From: Nocardiopsis metallicus
Lineage (GTDB): Bacteria > Actinomycetota > Actinomycetes > Streptosporangiales > Streptosporangiaceae
Assembly (NCBI RefSeq): GCF_014201115.1
Contig: NZ_JACHDO010000001.1
Span: forward strand, 992,001-1,056,000
Direction of reading: 5' to 3'
DNA: 64,000 nt
Made by a program: the position numbers and the translations under genes. The notes under the pieces are model-generated. The model had not been told where the DNA came from. It did no database searches and saw only the letters and a program-made list of their open reading frames with translations. Shown here piece after piece: positions 1 through 11,700 of this stretch; position 1 is the first letter of the stretch; the number at the start of each line of letters is the position of its first letter.

Positions 1-3000
1 AGGTAGCCGCTGGGCAGGTCCTGGGCGGGTCCGGTCGGTCCGTCCTCGGTCAGGGCACCGCTGTCGGGGGCGGGCCCGGCGAACACTCCGGTGGTGGACA
101 TGTGGTGGACCGGGACGCTGCGGTGCCGCGCGGCTAGGCGAAGTACCTCCTCGGTACCGGTCACGTTGGCGTCCCGCAGCGCCGAGTAGGGGCGCAGCCA
201 GTTGACCGTGGCCCCGGCGTGGTAGACGGCGTCCACGGATTTGGCAAGGGAGTCGAACCCCTCGGGGGACAGCCCCAGCGCGGGGGCGGACAGGTCACCG
301 GTGACCACGTGCAGCCGCTCGGGGTCCACCTCGTCCCACACCCGGTACCACTCGAGGTTCTCGCGCAGCCGGGCCAGCCCCGACTCGGGCGTGTGAGCAC
401 GCACAAGGCAGTGCACGGTCGCCCGAGTGCTGCGCATCAGGTCGCGCAGCAGGAAGGCGCCCAGGAAACCGGTGGCCCCGGTCAACAGCACCTCCTCGGG
501 GGCGGTCACGGCCCGCACGACCTCCTGTGCCGGTTGGATGTCGTCCGCCAGGGCCACCTCCGCGGCGAAGTCGATCGCGGCGCCGGCGGCCTGGCGGTCG
601 GACTCGGCGCCGGTGTCGGGTTCGGAGGTGAGCGCCGCCAACAGGTGGTCGGCGAGCGCCTCGGGGGTGGGGTGCTCGAAGACCAGGGTCGGCGGGAGCC
701 GCAACCCGGTGGCCGCGGCCAGCCGGTTGCGCAGTTCTACCGAGGTGAGTGAGTCGAAGCCCAGCCCGGAGAACTCCAGGTCGGGTCCGACCCCGCCGGT
801 TCCGGAGTGGCCCAGAACCTCGGCGGTGCGCTCCCGGACCAGATCCAGTACGGCCCGGTGGCGTTCGTCCGGTGCCAGCCCCGCCAACCGGTCGGGCAGG
901 GGCTCCGACCCCTGCCCCGAGTTGTCGGCGGCGCGCCGGACGGGGACGGAGACCAAGCCGCGCAGCAGCGGATGGACCTGGCCTGAGTCCCGGGGCGCCG
1001 CGAGATCCAGCGGGGTGGCGAAGACGGTCGGCTCGCCCGAGGCCACGGCCCGGTCGAACAGCGCGGTGCCGAGCGTGGCGGGGACCGGGAGCAGACCGGA
1101 ACGGGCGATGCGCTGGAGGTCGGCTTCCTCCAGGTGACCGCCCAGTCCGGTGTCGCGCCACAGGCCCCAGGCGATGGCGGTGGCGGGCAGCCCCAGGGAA
1201 CGGCGGTGTGCGGCCAGACCGTCGAGGTAGGCGTTGGCGGCGGCGTAGTTGGACTGCCCGGGGCCGCCGATGGTCGCGGCGACCGAGGAGAACAGCACGA
1301 ACGCGCTCAGGTCCAGGCCCTGGGTGAGCTCGTGCAGGTGCCGGGCGGCGTCCACCTTGGGCGCCAGGACCCGGTCGATCCGGTCGCTGTCCATCGCGGT
1401 GACCATGCCGTCGTCCAGGACCCCGGCCGTGTGCACGATCCCGGTGAGGGGGTGCTCGGCGGGGATGGTGTCGAGGAGGTCGGCGAGTTGGTCGCGGTCG
1501 GTGGTGTCGGTGGCGGTGATGGTGACGGTCGCACCGAGGTCGCTGAGCTCGGTGTGCAGGTCCTGGGCGCCGGGTGCGTCGGGGCCGCGTCGGCTGACCA
1601 GGAGGAGATGGTGGACGTTGTGTTCGGTGACCAGGTGACGGGCGAACCGGGCGCCCAGAGCACCGGTGCCGCCGGTGATCAGGACGGTGCCCGAGGAACT
1701 CCACACCGGAGCGGGCGTGGAGGGGGCTTCAGGCAGGCGTTCCAGGCGGGGGAGGAGGACCTGTCCGGCTCGCACAGCTGCCTGCGGTTCACCGGAGGTG
1801 AGCAGGGCGGTCAACAGATCAGTGAGCCCGTCGTCGAGGTCCGTGTCGACCAGGACGATCCGGTCGGGTGCCTCGGACTGGGCCGAGCGCAGCATCCCCC
1901 AGAGCGCCGTGGCCTCGGGGGAGATCTCGGCTCCGCGGGGGACCGCGCCTCGAGTGGCCACGACCAGGGGCACGTCGGTGAGCCGCTCCTCCGCCAGCCA
2001 TGCCTGGACCAGGCGCAGGGCCGAACCCAGGGTCTCTCGCAACGGTGCGGCCGAGTCGAAGCGCACCAGTACGGCGTCCGGGGGCGCCGCTGCCTCGGCG
2101 ACCTCGGCCACCGAACCCGAGGGGTCCAGCTGCATCCAGCGGAAGGTTTTGGGGGCCGCTGCCAAGCGGGTGGGGACCCAATCAACCCGGAAGAGGGCCT
2201 CATGGGCGTGGCGTGCGCGCAGACCGTCGGAGGCCGGCTGGTCCAGGGTGACCGTGGCGGTGGCGACGGGCAGCCCACTGCGGTCGGCCAACAGCACCCG
2301 GTGGCCACCGGTCCCGTCCGGGGAAAGGCGCACCCGCAGGGCGGTGGCGCCGGTGGCGTGCAGGCGCAGCCCCTGCCAGCGGGTGGCGGCGTCCGGGCGC
2401 GAGCCCAGCGGGCTCAGAGCCGCCTCCCACAGGAGCGGGTGCAGACCGAACCCGGCGGATTCGGGCAGCCCCTCCGGGCTGGGCGCGACCTCCGCGAAGA
2501 CTTCCTCATCCAGCCGCCACAGACCGGCGACCCCGGCCGGTAGGGGCTGGTCGGTGACGGCCTCGGCCCCGGTGGGCGGCCAGACGGACAGGTCGGCGAG
2601 ATCGGACGCGGCCGCGGGGGCCCCGGAGCTGAGCCGACCGTCGGCGTTGGCCTGCCAGGGCGTGCCGACGGCATCGGTGCGGGTGTGCACGGTGAGGGCG
2701 CGCTCGCCATCCCGCTCTGGGCCGACTGCCACGTTGACCAGGAGCGCGGCGTCTTCGGGCAGGACCACCGGGGTGTGCACGCGCAGTTCGTCCAGGCGGG
2801 TGCAGCCCAGCCGGTCCCCGGCGTACACGGCCAGTTCGACCAGCGCGGCGGTGGAGATCACGGGGTTTGTGGCGGTGGTGGTGAGCCAGGGGTGGGTGCG
2901 GCGGGAGAGCCTGCCGGTGAACAGGGTCTGCTCCCCGTTGGGCGGGGTGAGTTCGGCCCGCAGCAGCGGGTGTCCGGTGTCGGTCACCCCGAGGTCGGCG

Positions 3001-5744
3001 GCGTCGGCACGCACGTGGGAGGCGTCCAGCCAGTGGCGCTGGCGCTGGAAGGCGTAGGTGGGCAGCGGGACGGTGGCGGCGTCGGAGAAGACGGCGTCCC
3101 AGGCCACGTTCCGGCCGCTCAGGTGCAGTCGGGTCAGCGCGGTGAGGGCGGTCGTCGCCTCGTGGGCGTCGGCGTTCAGAGCCGCGGTGGCCAGAACCCG
3201 GCCTTCCAGACTCTGCTGGGTGAGTGCGGTGAGGACGGGGGCGGGTCCGAGTTCGAGGTAGGTGGTGGCGTCCTGTTCTTGAAGCGTGGTGAGTGCGTGG
3301 TGGAAGCGGACGGCGCCGCGGATTTGGTCGGTCCAGTAGTCGGGGGAGGTGAGTTGTTCGGTGGTGGCGAGCTCTCCGGTCAGGGTGGAGATGATCGGGA
3401 TGCGGGGCGGGTGGAAGTCGGTTTTGGCGGCGATGGTGCGGAACTCGTCGAGCACCTCGTCCATGTGGGGTGAGTGGAAGGCGTGGCTGACGGTGAGCTG
3501 TTTGGTGCGTCGGCCTTGCTCGGCCCAGTGTGCGGCGATCGTCCGGGCTTCGTCTGCGTCGCCGGAGATGACCAGTGAGTTGGGGGCGTTGATGGCCGCG
3601 ATGGAGACCTGGCCCGGCACGAGGTGCGGGGTGATCTCCTCTTCGGTGGCCTGGATGGCGATCATGGCGCCGTCGCTTCGGGCGGCCTGCATGAGACGGC
3701 CCCGAGTAGCGACCAAGGTGGCCGCGTCGTTCAGGTTCAGGACCCCGGACACGTGGGCGGCGGTGAGCTCGCCGATGGAGTGCCCCGCCAGGTAGTCGGG
3801 CACGACCCCCCACGAGGAGTAGAGCCGGAAGAGCGCGGTCTCCAGGGCGAAGAGGGCGGGCTGGGTGTAGGCGGTGGTGTTGAGCAGCGCGGCGTCTTCG
3901 CCGAAGAGGACGTCCTTGAGCGGCGCGTCCAAATGCGGGTCCAGGGCGGCGACCACCTGGTCGAAGGCCAGGGCGAACACCGGCGAGCTCTCGTAGAGCT
4001 CACGCCCCATCCCCAAACGCTGAGCGCCCTGACCGGTGAACAGGAACGCGGTCCGGCCGGACCGTGCGGGCTCGGTGAGGGCCGGGGCGGTGACCTCCTC
4101 CGACTCCGCCAGTGCGGTGAGGGAGTCCAACAGCGACGCGCGGTCGCCGCCGATGACGGCGGCGCGGTGGTCGAGGTCGGCGCGGGTGGTGGCGAGGGAG
4201 TACCCGACGTCGACCGGATCCAGCTCGGGGCGCTCGGTGACGTGTTCGCGCAGCCGGGCGGCCTGGGCGCGCAGGGCTTCGGGGCTCTTGGCGGAGAGCA
4301 CCCACGGAACCGCGGAGCTCCCTGTTGAGGTCTCCACGGAGCTCCGATCCGCCACGGGTTCCGGCTCCGGGGCCTGCTCCACGATGACGTGCGCGTTGGT
4401 CCCGCTCACCCCGAACGAGGAGACCCCCGCGCGCCGAGGCGCGTCACGCTCGGGCCATTGCCGGGCCTGGGTGAGGAGTTCGACCGCTCCGGCCTCCCAG
4501 TCCACGTGCGGCGAGGGCTGATCCGCGTGCAGCGTGCGCGGCAGAGTCCCGTGGCGCATCGCCTGGACCATCTTGATGATCCCGCCGACCCCGGCCGCCG
4601 CGACGCTGTGGCCGATATTGGACTTGAACGACCCGAGGTAGAGCGGCCGGTCCGCGGGCCGGTTCTGGCCGTAGGTGGCGAGCAGTGCTTGGGCCTCGAT
4701 CGGGTCGCCCAGTCGGGTGCCGGTGCCGTGTGCCTCCACCGCGTCCACGTCAGCGGCGGTCAGTCCGGCGTCGGCCAGCGCGTCCCGGATGACCCGCTCC
4801 TGGGAGGGGCCGTTGGGTGCGGTGAGTCCGTTGGAAGCGCCGTCCTGGTTGATCGCCGAACCCTTGACCAGGCCGAGCACGGTGTGCCCGTTGCGGCGGG
4901 CGTCGGAGAGTTTCTCCAGGACCAGCAGCCCGACCCCCTCGGACCAGCCGGTGCCGTCAGCGGCGGCCGCGAACGACTTGCACCGGCCGTCGGGGGCCAG
5001 CCCGCGCTGCTGCGAGAAGTCCACGAAACCGCCCGGGTCGCCGTTAACCGTCACCCCGCCCGCCAGCGCCAGCGTGCTCTCACCCCGGCGCAGCGACTCC
5101 AAGGCCAGGTGCACCGCTACCAGGGAGGAGGAGCAGGCGGTATCGATGGTGACCGCCGGGCCCTCCAAGCCGAAGGTGTAGGAGACCCGGCCCGAGGCGA
5201 CACTGCCCAGGCGACTGGTCATCAGGTAGCCCTCGAACTCCTCCGGGGCGTTCAGGCCGAGGTAACTCTCCTCCACCGCACCGACGAAAACGCCGGTCCG
5301 ACTGCCCTTGAGCGAGGTCGGCGCGATCCCGGTGTGCTCGAACGCCTCCCAGGCGGTTTCCAGCAGCAGCCGCTGCTGCGGGTCCATCGACCGCGCCTCA
5401 CGGGGCGAGATCCCGAAGAAGGCGGCGTCGAAGCGGGTGGCGTCGGCGACGAACCCGCCCTCACGGGTGTAGGTGCGCCCGGGACGGCCCGGTTCGGGGT
5501 CGTAGAGCGCGTCCACGTCCCAGCCGCGGTCGTCGGGGAACACGGTGATCCCGTCCCGGCCCTCGCGAACCATCTCCCACAGGTCGTCGGGGGAGCTGAT
5601 CCCGCCGGGGTAGCGGCAGGCCATACCCACGATCGCCACCGGCTCGGCGGTGGCCGATTCCAGCTCCGTGATGCGGGCCCGCGCCTTCTTCAGGTCGGCG
5701 GTGACCCACTTCAGGTAGTCCATCAACTTGGTTTCATCGGCCAT
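1..5744 (-). CDS. Type I PKS, terminal extension module with reductive release domain (3' end outside window)
   Basis: This gene encodes the last extension module plus chain release. Residues 1-35 form an N-terminal docking helix ([14 protein letters not shown]). They are followed by KS (about 36-455, active Cys204 in DTACSSS), AT (about 565-850, GHSIG and HAFHS, hence malonyl-type), a DH-like region (about 918-1165), KR (about 1350-1520, LDD motif, catalytic Tyr1500), ACP (GFDSL near 1664) and, from about 1742, a Lys2-type thioester reductase with NAD(P)-binding TGATGFLG. The DH-like region lacks HxxxGxxxxP: the sequence after HPWL is [11 protein letters not shown], two residues shorter than its sisters. 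The product should therefore keep a beta-hydroxyl. The R domain predicts NAD(P)H-dependent release as an aldehyde; no thioesterase is seen. The ATG follows an AAGGACA ribosome site and lies 53 bases after the upstream PKS stop, so the two are probably one operon. The R domain continues past base 1. Confidence 0.95.
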   Translation of the reverse strand, partial: MADETKLMDYLKWVTADLKKARARITELESATAEPVAIVGMACRYPGGISSPDDLWEMVREGRDGITVFPDDRGWDVDALYDPEPGRPGRTYTREGGFVADATRFDAAFFGISPREARSMDPQQRLLLETAWEAFEHTGIAPTSLKGSRTGVFVGAVEESYLGLNAPEEFEGYLMTSRLGSVASGRVSYTFGLEGPAVTIDTACSSSLVAVHLALESLRRGESTLALAGGVTVNGDPGGFVDFSQQRGLAPDGRCKSFAAAADGTGWSEGVGLLVLEKLSDARRNGHTVLGLVKGSAINQDGASNGLTAPNGPSQERVIRDALADAGLTAADVDAVEAHGTGTRLGDPIEAQALLATYGQNRPADRPLYLGSFKSNIGHSVAAAGVGGIIKMVQAMRHGTLPRTLHADQPSPHVDWEAGAVELLTQARQWPERDAPRRAGVSSFGVSGTNAHVIVEQAPEPEPVADRSSVETSTGSSAVPWVLSAKSPEALRAQAARLREHVTERPELDPVDVGYSLATTRADLDHRAAVIGGDRASLLDSLTALAESEEVTAPALTEPARSGRTAFLFTGQGAQRLGMGRELYESSPVFALAFDQVVAALDPHLDAPLKDVLFGEDAALLNTTAYTQPALFALETALFRLYSSWGVVPDYLAGHSIGELTAAHVSGVLNLNDAATLVATRGRLMQAARSDGAMIAIQATEEEITPHLVPGQVSIAAINAPNSLVISGDADEARTIAAHWAEQGRRTKQLTVSHAFHSPHMDEVLDEFRTIAAKTDFHPPRIPIISTLTGELATTEQLTSPDYWTDQIRGAVRFHHALTTLQEQDATTYLELGPAPVLTALTQQSLEGRVLATAALNADAHEATTALTALTRLHLSGRNVAWDAVFSDAATVPLPTYAFQRQRHWLDASHVRADAADLGVTDTGHPLLRAELTPPNGEQTLFTGRLSRRTHPWLTTTATNPVISTAALVELAVYAGDRLGCTRLDELRVHTPVVLPEDAALLVNVAVGPERDGERALTVHTRTDAVGTPWQANADGRLSSGAPAAASDLADLSVWPPTGAEAVTDQPLPAGVAGLWRLDEEVFAEVAPSPEGLPESAGFGLHPLLWEAALSPLGSRPDAATRWQGLRLHATGATALRVRLSPDGTGGHRVLLADRSGLPVATATVTLDQPASDGLRARHAHEALFRVDWVPTRLAAAPKTFRWMQLDPSGSVAEVAEAAAPPDAVLVRFDSAAPLRETLGSALRLVQAWLAEERLTDVPLVVATRGAVPRGAEISPEATALWGMLRSAQSEAPDRIVLVDTDLDDGLTDLLTALLTSGEPQAAVRAGQVLLPRLERLPEAPSTPAPVWSSSGTVLITGGTGALGARFARHLVTEHNVHHLLLVSRRGPDAPGAQDLHTELSDLGATVTITATDTTDRDQLADLLDTIPAEHPLTGIVHTAGVLDDGMVTAMDSDRIDRVLAPKVDAARHLHELTQGLDLSAFVLFSSVAATIGGPGQSNYAAANAYLDGLAAHRRSLGLPATAIAWGLWRDTGLGGHLEEADLQRIARSGLLPVPATLGTALFDRAVASGEPTVFATPLDLAAPRDSGQVHPLLRGLVSVPVRRAADNSGQGSEPLPDRLAGLAPDERHRAVLDLVRERTAEVLGHSGTGGVGPDLEFSGLGFDSLTSVELRNRLAAATGLRLPPTLVFEHPTPEALADHLLAALTSEPDTGAESDRQAAGAAIDFAAEVALADDIQPAQEVVRAVTAPEEVLLTGATGFLGAFLLRDLMRSTRATVHCLVRAHTPESGLARLRENLEWYRVWDEVDPERLHVVTGDLSAPALGLSPEGFDSLAKSVDAVYHAGATVNWLRPYSALRDANVTGTEEVLRLAARHRSVPVHHMSTTGVFAGPAPDSGALTEDGPTGPAQDLPSGY

Positions 5745-5797
5745 CTGGCTGTCCTTGTCTCCCTTGTGGCCATCGGTGTACGAAAGCGGTTCCGTGC

Positions 5798-8700
5798 CTA
5801 GGCGCCGGACCGGCCGAGTTCGTTGTCGATGAGGTCGAAGATTTCCGAGGCCGAGGCCTGGTCGATCCTGCTGGTGTCGTCCTCCGCCTCCTGCTCCGGC
5901 GCGGCCGGTGCCAGCCGGGACAGCAGGACGCGCAGCCGCGAGGAGATCTGGCGGCGCTCCTCCTCGTCCTCGGGGAGGTCGGCCAGAGCGGTCTCCAATT
6001 GGTCGAGGCTGCCCAACGCCTGGCCGGCCCCGTCCGGTGCCAATCCCTCCAGCAGGTGCGCGGCCAGGGCGGCGGGGGTGGGGTGGTCGAAGACGACCGT
6101 GGCGGGCAGGCGTTCCCCGACCATCTCGCTCAGCCTGTTGCGCAGGTCCACGGCGGTGAGCGAGTCGAAGCCGAGTTCCTGGAAGGGCTGTTCGGGGTCG
6201 ATGGAGGTGGTGCTCGGGTGGCCCAGGACCGCCGCGATGCGGGTCAGGAGTGCGTCGAGGACCAGGGCGGGGCGGTCAGCGGGGTCGGCGGCGGCCACCC
6301 GACCGGGCAGGGACGGACCGGACCCGGCTTCGGTGTGCGCCTGCCCGGAGCCGTGGGCGCTGTCCGTGTCCTCGGTGCCGATGGTGCCGTCGGGGGCCGC
6401 CGAACCTGCGATGAGGGGGTGGGTGCTCGCACCGGAGAGCGGCGCGGCCAGCAGGAACGGGGCCGCGGTGCTCAGGGCTTGGTCCAGGGCGCTGGTCCCC
6501 TCCTGCGGGGTGAGCGGCCGGAGTCCGTCGCGGCCGTAGCGGCGCAGCTCGGCATCGCCGAGTCCTGCGCTGATCCCGGTGTCGCGCCACAGCCCCCAGG
6601 CGACGGAGGTGGCGGGCAGGCCCTGGGCGGTGCGGTGTGCGGCCAGGCCGTCGAGGAAGGCGTTCGCGGCGGCGAGGTTGCCCTGCCCGGGCCCGCCCAG
6701 GGTCGCCGTGAACGAGGAGAAGAGCACGAAGGCGGCGAGGTCGTGGTTGCGGGTGAGCTCGTGCAGGTGCCAGGCGGTGTCCGCTTTGGGGTGCAGCACG
6801 GAGTGGAGCCGCTCTGCGGACATCCCGGTGAGCAGCCCGTTGTCCACGGTTCCCGCCGTGTGCACGATCCCGGTGAGGGGGTGTGCGGCGGGGATGGTGT
6901 CGAGGAGGTCGGCGAGTTGGTCGCGGTCGGTGGTGTCGGTGGCGGTGATGGTGACGGTGGCGCCGAGGTCGCTGAGTTCGGTGTGCAGGTCCTGGGTGCC
7001 GGGGGCGTTGGGTCCGCGTCGGCTGACCAGGAGCAGGTGCTGGACGCCGTGCTCGGAGACCAGGTGTCGGGCGGCGATCCGGCCCAGGGTTCCGGTGCCG
7101 CCGGTGACCAGGACGGTGCCCTGGGACAGGTCGACCGGCTGCCCCGGTTCGGACTCGGGCGCGGGGGCGGTGCTCCGGGCCAGTCGGGGGAGCAGGATCT
7201 GACCGTCGCGCAGGGCCGCCTGGGGTTCGCCGGAGGCGAGTAGGGCGGCGAGGGCGTCCGGCTGCGGTTCAGCGCCGTTGGCGTTGGCGTCGGCGCCGGT
7301 GTCTACGAGCACGAGGCGGCCGGGGTTCTCGGTCTGGGCCGAACGCACCAGCCCCCAGACGGTGGCCTGTGCGGGGTCGGTGTCCTCCTTCTCATGGACG
7401 GCGACCGCGCCCCGGGTGTGCAGGACCAGGCGGGACTCGGCGAACCGCTCCGCAGCTAACCAGGCCTGCACGGCCGAGAGGACCTGGTGGGTGGTCTCCC
7501 GGGCCCGCTCGGCCACGGAGCGGTCCCCGGCCGATCCCGCGGTGGGCGGTGACAGCACCACCACGGGCGGCACGGGGCCCTCCGAGTCCGCGAGAGCTGC
7601 CAGGTCCTCGGTGCCCGCCACGACCGGACCGGTGGGGACAGGATCGGCGACCGCAGCGGTCTCGGAGAACGGGGTCCAGGTGACCTCGGTGAGAAGCCCC
7701 AGAGCCGGGTCGGTGCCCTGCCGCAGGGAATCGGTGCTGAAGGGGCGCAGGTCCAGCGAACCGATGGAGGCCACCGGGCCGCCGGTACCGTCGACGACGG
7801 TCAGCGCGTAGGAGCCGCTGCCGACCGGCTCCAGTCGGACTCGGAGCACGCTCGCTCCGGTGTTGTGAACGCGCACATCCGACCAGGAGAACGGCAGTAC
7901 CGGCGGCCGGTCCTCGTCCACGACCCCCGGCAGGAGGACGTGCAGGGCGGCGTCCAGCAGGGCCGGATCCACCGCGAAGTCCGCCGCGGTCGCCGCCTCG
8001 TCGGTCCGGATCTCGGCGTAGAGGGTGCCGCCGTCCCGCCAGGCGCGGTGCAGGCCCTGAAACACGGGACCGTACTCGTAGCCGTGGGCGGTGAGGCGCT
8101 CGTACGCGCCGGTCAGATCGACCTCCGCGGCCCCGGCAGGCGGCCACACCACCAGGTCACCGGTGGCGGCGGGCGGTGCGGACACGGTGAGAGCCCCCAC
8201 CGCGTGGCTGGTCCACCCGCTGTCCGCATCGTCCGTACCGTTCGCGCCCACCGTGCTCTCCGCTCTGGAGTACACGGTGACGGCCCGGCGGTCGTTCGCG
8301 TCGGCTTCGGTGACGACCACCTGGAGGTCGACGGAACCCTGCTCGGGCAGCACGAGCGGAGCGGACAACGTCAGTTCCTCCACGAGCCCGTAACCGACCC
8401 GATCGGCGGCCTGCACGGCCAGTTCGACCAGTGCGGTGCCCGGGACCAACACGGTTCCGGCCACCCGGTGGTCGGTGAGCCAGGGGTGTGTGGCTGCGGA
8501 CAGGCGTCCGGTGAGGACGGTCTCGTTCCGGTCGGCGAGGGTGAGCACGGCCCCGGTGAGCGGGTGCCCGGTGCCCTGAAGGCCGAGGCTGGTCGCGTCG
8601 GTGGGAGCGCTGCGCCCGAGCTCCAGCCAGTGGCGGTCGTGCTGGAAGGCGTAGGTGGGCAGGGGGACGGTGGTGGCTTCGGGGAAGACGGTGTCCCAGT

Positions 8701-11700
8701 CCGGGTTGGCGCCGTTGATGTGCAGGGTGGCCAGGGCGGTGGCGAAGGTGTGCGGTTCGGGAACGCCGGTGCGCAGGAGTGGGAGCGCGGTGACCGGTGA
8801 CTCGTCCAGGGTCTGCTGGGTGAGTGCGGTCAGGACGGGGTCGGGTCCGAGCTCCAGGTAGGTGGTGGCGTCCTGTTCTTGAAGCGTGGTGAGTGCGTGG
8901 TGGAAGCGGACGGCGCCGCGGATCTGGTCGGTCCAGTAGCCGGGTGAGGTCAGCTGCTCGGTGGTGGCCAGCTCGCCGGTCAGGGTGGAGATGATCGGGA
9001 GGTTGGGGGCCGCGAAGGTGAGCGTCGCGGCGACAGCGCGGAATTCCTCCAGCGCCTCGTCCATGTGGGGTGAGTGGAAGGCGTGGCTGACGGTGAGCTG
9101 TTTGGTGCGTCGGCCCTGCTCTGCCCAGTGGGAAGCGATCTTCTGCGCGGCTTGGGTGTCGCCGGAGATGACCAGTGAGCTGGGGGCGTTGATGGCCGCG
9201 ATGGAGACCTGGCCCGGCACGAGGTGCGGGGTGATCTCGTCTTCGGTGGCCTGGATGGCGATCATGGCGCCGTCGCTTCGGGCGGCCTGCATGAGACGGC
9301 CCCGAGTAGCGACCAAGGTGGCCGCGTCGTTCAGGTTCAGGACCCCGGACACGTGGGCGGCGGTGAGCTCTCCGATGGAGTGCCCGGCCAGCAGGTCAGG
9401 TGCGAGGCCGTGGTGTTCCAGAAGCCGGAATAGCGCCGTTTCCAGGGCGAAGAGGGCGGGTTGGGTGTAGGCGGTGGTGTTGAGCAGCTCGGCGTCTTCG
9501 GTGAAGAGGACGTCCTTGAGCGGGGCGTCCAGGTGCGGGTCCAGGGCGGCGACGACCTGGTCGAAGGCCAGGGCGAACACCGGTGAGGATTCGTAGAGTT
9601 CGCGGCCCATGCCCAGCCGCTGGGCACCTTGACCGGTGAACAGGAACGCGGTCTTGCCTCCGGCGGGGGAACCGGTGACCACGTTCCCGTCAGCACCTTC
9701 GATGAAGGCGTCGAGAGCACCGAGGAGTTCCGCGCGATCCTTGCCGATCACGGCGGCACGGTGGTCGAGGTCGGCTCGGGTGGTGGCGAGGGAGTGGCCG
9801 ACGTCCGCCGGGTCCAGCTCGGGGTGCGCGGCCACGTGTTCGCGTAGCCGGGCGGCCTGGCCCCGCAGGGCTTCGGGGGTCTTGGCTGAAAGCACCCACG
9901 GCAGCGCTGTTACCGGTGCCGCTTGCGCGCTGAGGGCTTCGGGACTGTCGGCGGGGGTCTCCCGGCCAGAGTGTTCCGGTTCCTCGATGATGACGTGGGC
10001 GTTGGTGCCACTGATGCCGAAGGACGACACAGCGGCGCGGCGGGGACGCTCACTCTCCTGCTCCCAGGGGCGTTCCTCGGTGAGGAGCTCGACCGCTCCC
10101 GCTTCCCAGTCCACGTGCGGCGAGGGCTGCTCCGCGTGCAGGGTGCGCGGCAGAGCGCCGTGCCGCATGGCCTGGACCATCTTGATGATCCCGCCGACCC
10201 CGGCCGCCGCCTGCGCGTGTCCGATATTGGACTTGAGCGAACCCAGGTAGAGCGGCCGGTCCTCGGGGCGGTCCTGGCCGTAGGTGGCGAGCAGTGCTTG
10301 GGCCTCGATGGGGTCGCCCAGCCGGGTGCCGGTGCCGTGTGCCTCCACGGCATCGATATCCGTGGCGGTCAGTCCGGCGTCGGCGAGAGCCTGCCGGATG
10401 ACCCGCTCCTGAGAGGGACCGTTGGGAGCGGTCAGCCCGTTGGAGGCGCCATCCTGGTTGATGGCCGAGCCGCGGACGACCGCGAGGACGCGGTGGCCGT
10501 TGCGTTCGGCGTCGGAGAGCTTTTCCAGCAGAAGAAGGCCCACACCCTCGGACCAGCCGGTGCCGTCGGCGTCGGCCGCGAACGACTTGCACCGGCCGTC
10601 CGCCGACAGCCCCCGCTGCCGCGAGAACTCCACGAAGGTGTTCGGGCTGGACATCACCGTCACACCACCGGCCAGCGCCAGGCCGCACTCGCCCCGGCGC
10701 AGCGCGGACGCCGCCTGGTGCAGGGCGACCAGGGAGGAGGAACAGGCCGTGTCCACCGTGACCGCGGGGCCCTCCAGACCGTAGGTGTAGGACAACCGCC
10801 CGGACACGACGCTCGACAGGTTGCCCGCGAGCAGGAACCCCTCGAAGTCCTCCGGAACCCGGGGCAGCCGGGAAGCGTAGTCGTCATACATCACGCCGGT
10901 GAAGACGCCGGTGTCGGTTCCGCGTAGGGCGGCGGGGTCGAGTTCGGCGTTTTCGAAGGTTTCCCAGGCGGTTTCCAGGAGGAGCCGTTGCTGGGGGTCC
11001 ATCGCGGTGGCTTCGCGCGGGGAGAGTCCGAAGAAGGCCGGGTCGAACTGGTCGGCTTCGTGTAGGAAGCCGCCGTGCCGGGTGTAGGACGTGCCGATCC
11101 GGTCGGGGTCCGGGTCGTAGAGGGCTTCCAGGTCCCAGCCGCGGTTGGTGGGGAAGCCGCTGACGGCGTCGACCCCTTCGTGGACCAGTGTCCACAGGGC
11201 TTCGGGGGAGGCGACCCCGCCGGGGTAGCGGCAGGCCATCCCGACGATCGCGATCGGCTCGTCCGTGTCGGCGGCCACCCGCGCCCGTATCCGCGACGCC
11301 CCGGCCTTCGCGGCCGTCGCACCGCCCGCGCGCCGGGCCACCTCACCGGTCAAGTGCGCCGCCAGGGCACGCGGGGTCGGGTGGTCGAAGACGGTGGTGG
11401 GGGACAGCCGGACCCCGGTGGTCTCAGCGAGCCGGTTGCGCAGCTCCACCCCGGACAGCGAGTCGAAACCGAGGTCGCCAAAGGCCCGCTCGGCGGAGAT
11501 CGCGCCGGTTCCCGAGTGCCCCAGCACCGAGGCGACGGTCGTTCGCACGAACTCCAGGACGGCGGCCTCGCGCTCCTCCACGGCCAGGTCGGCGATGCTC
11601 CGCAGCCAGGCGGAACCCTGTTCCCTGCCGCCCGCATCCGAGCCCGAGCTGGCGGCCCGGCGCGGCGAGGTCCGCAGCAGCCCGCGCAGCACCGGGCGCA

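Noticed and set aside
1-520. Thioesterase domain as the chain-release step
   Set aside because: The sequence after the last ACP has TGATGFLG and downstream features of a thioester reductase, not a GxSxG hydrolase.
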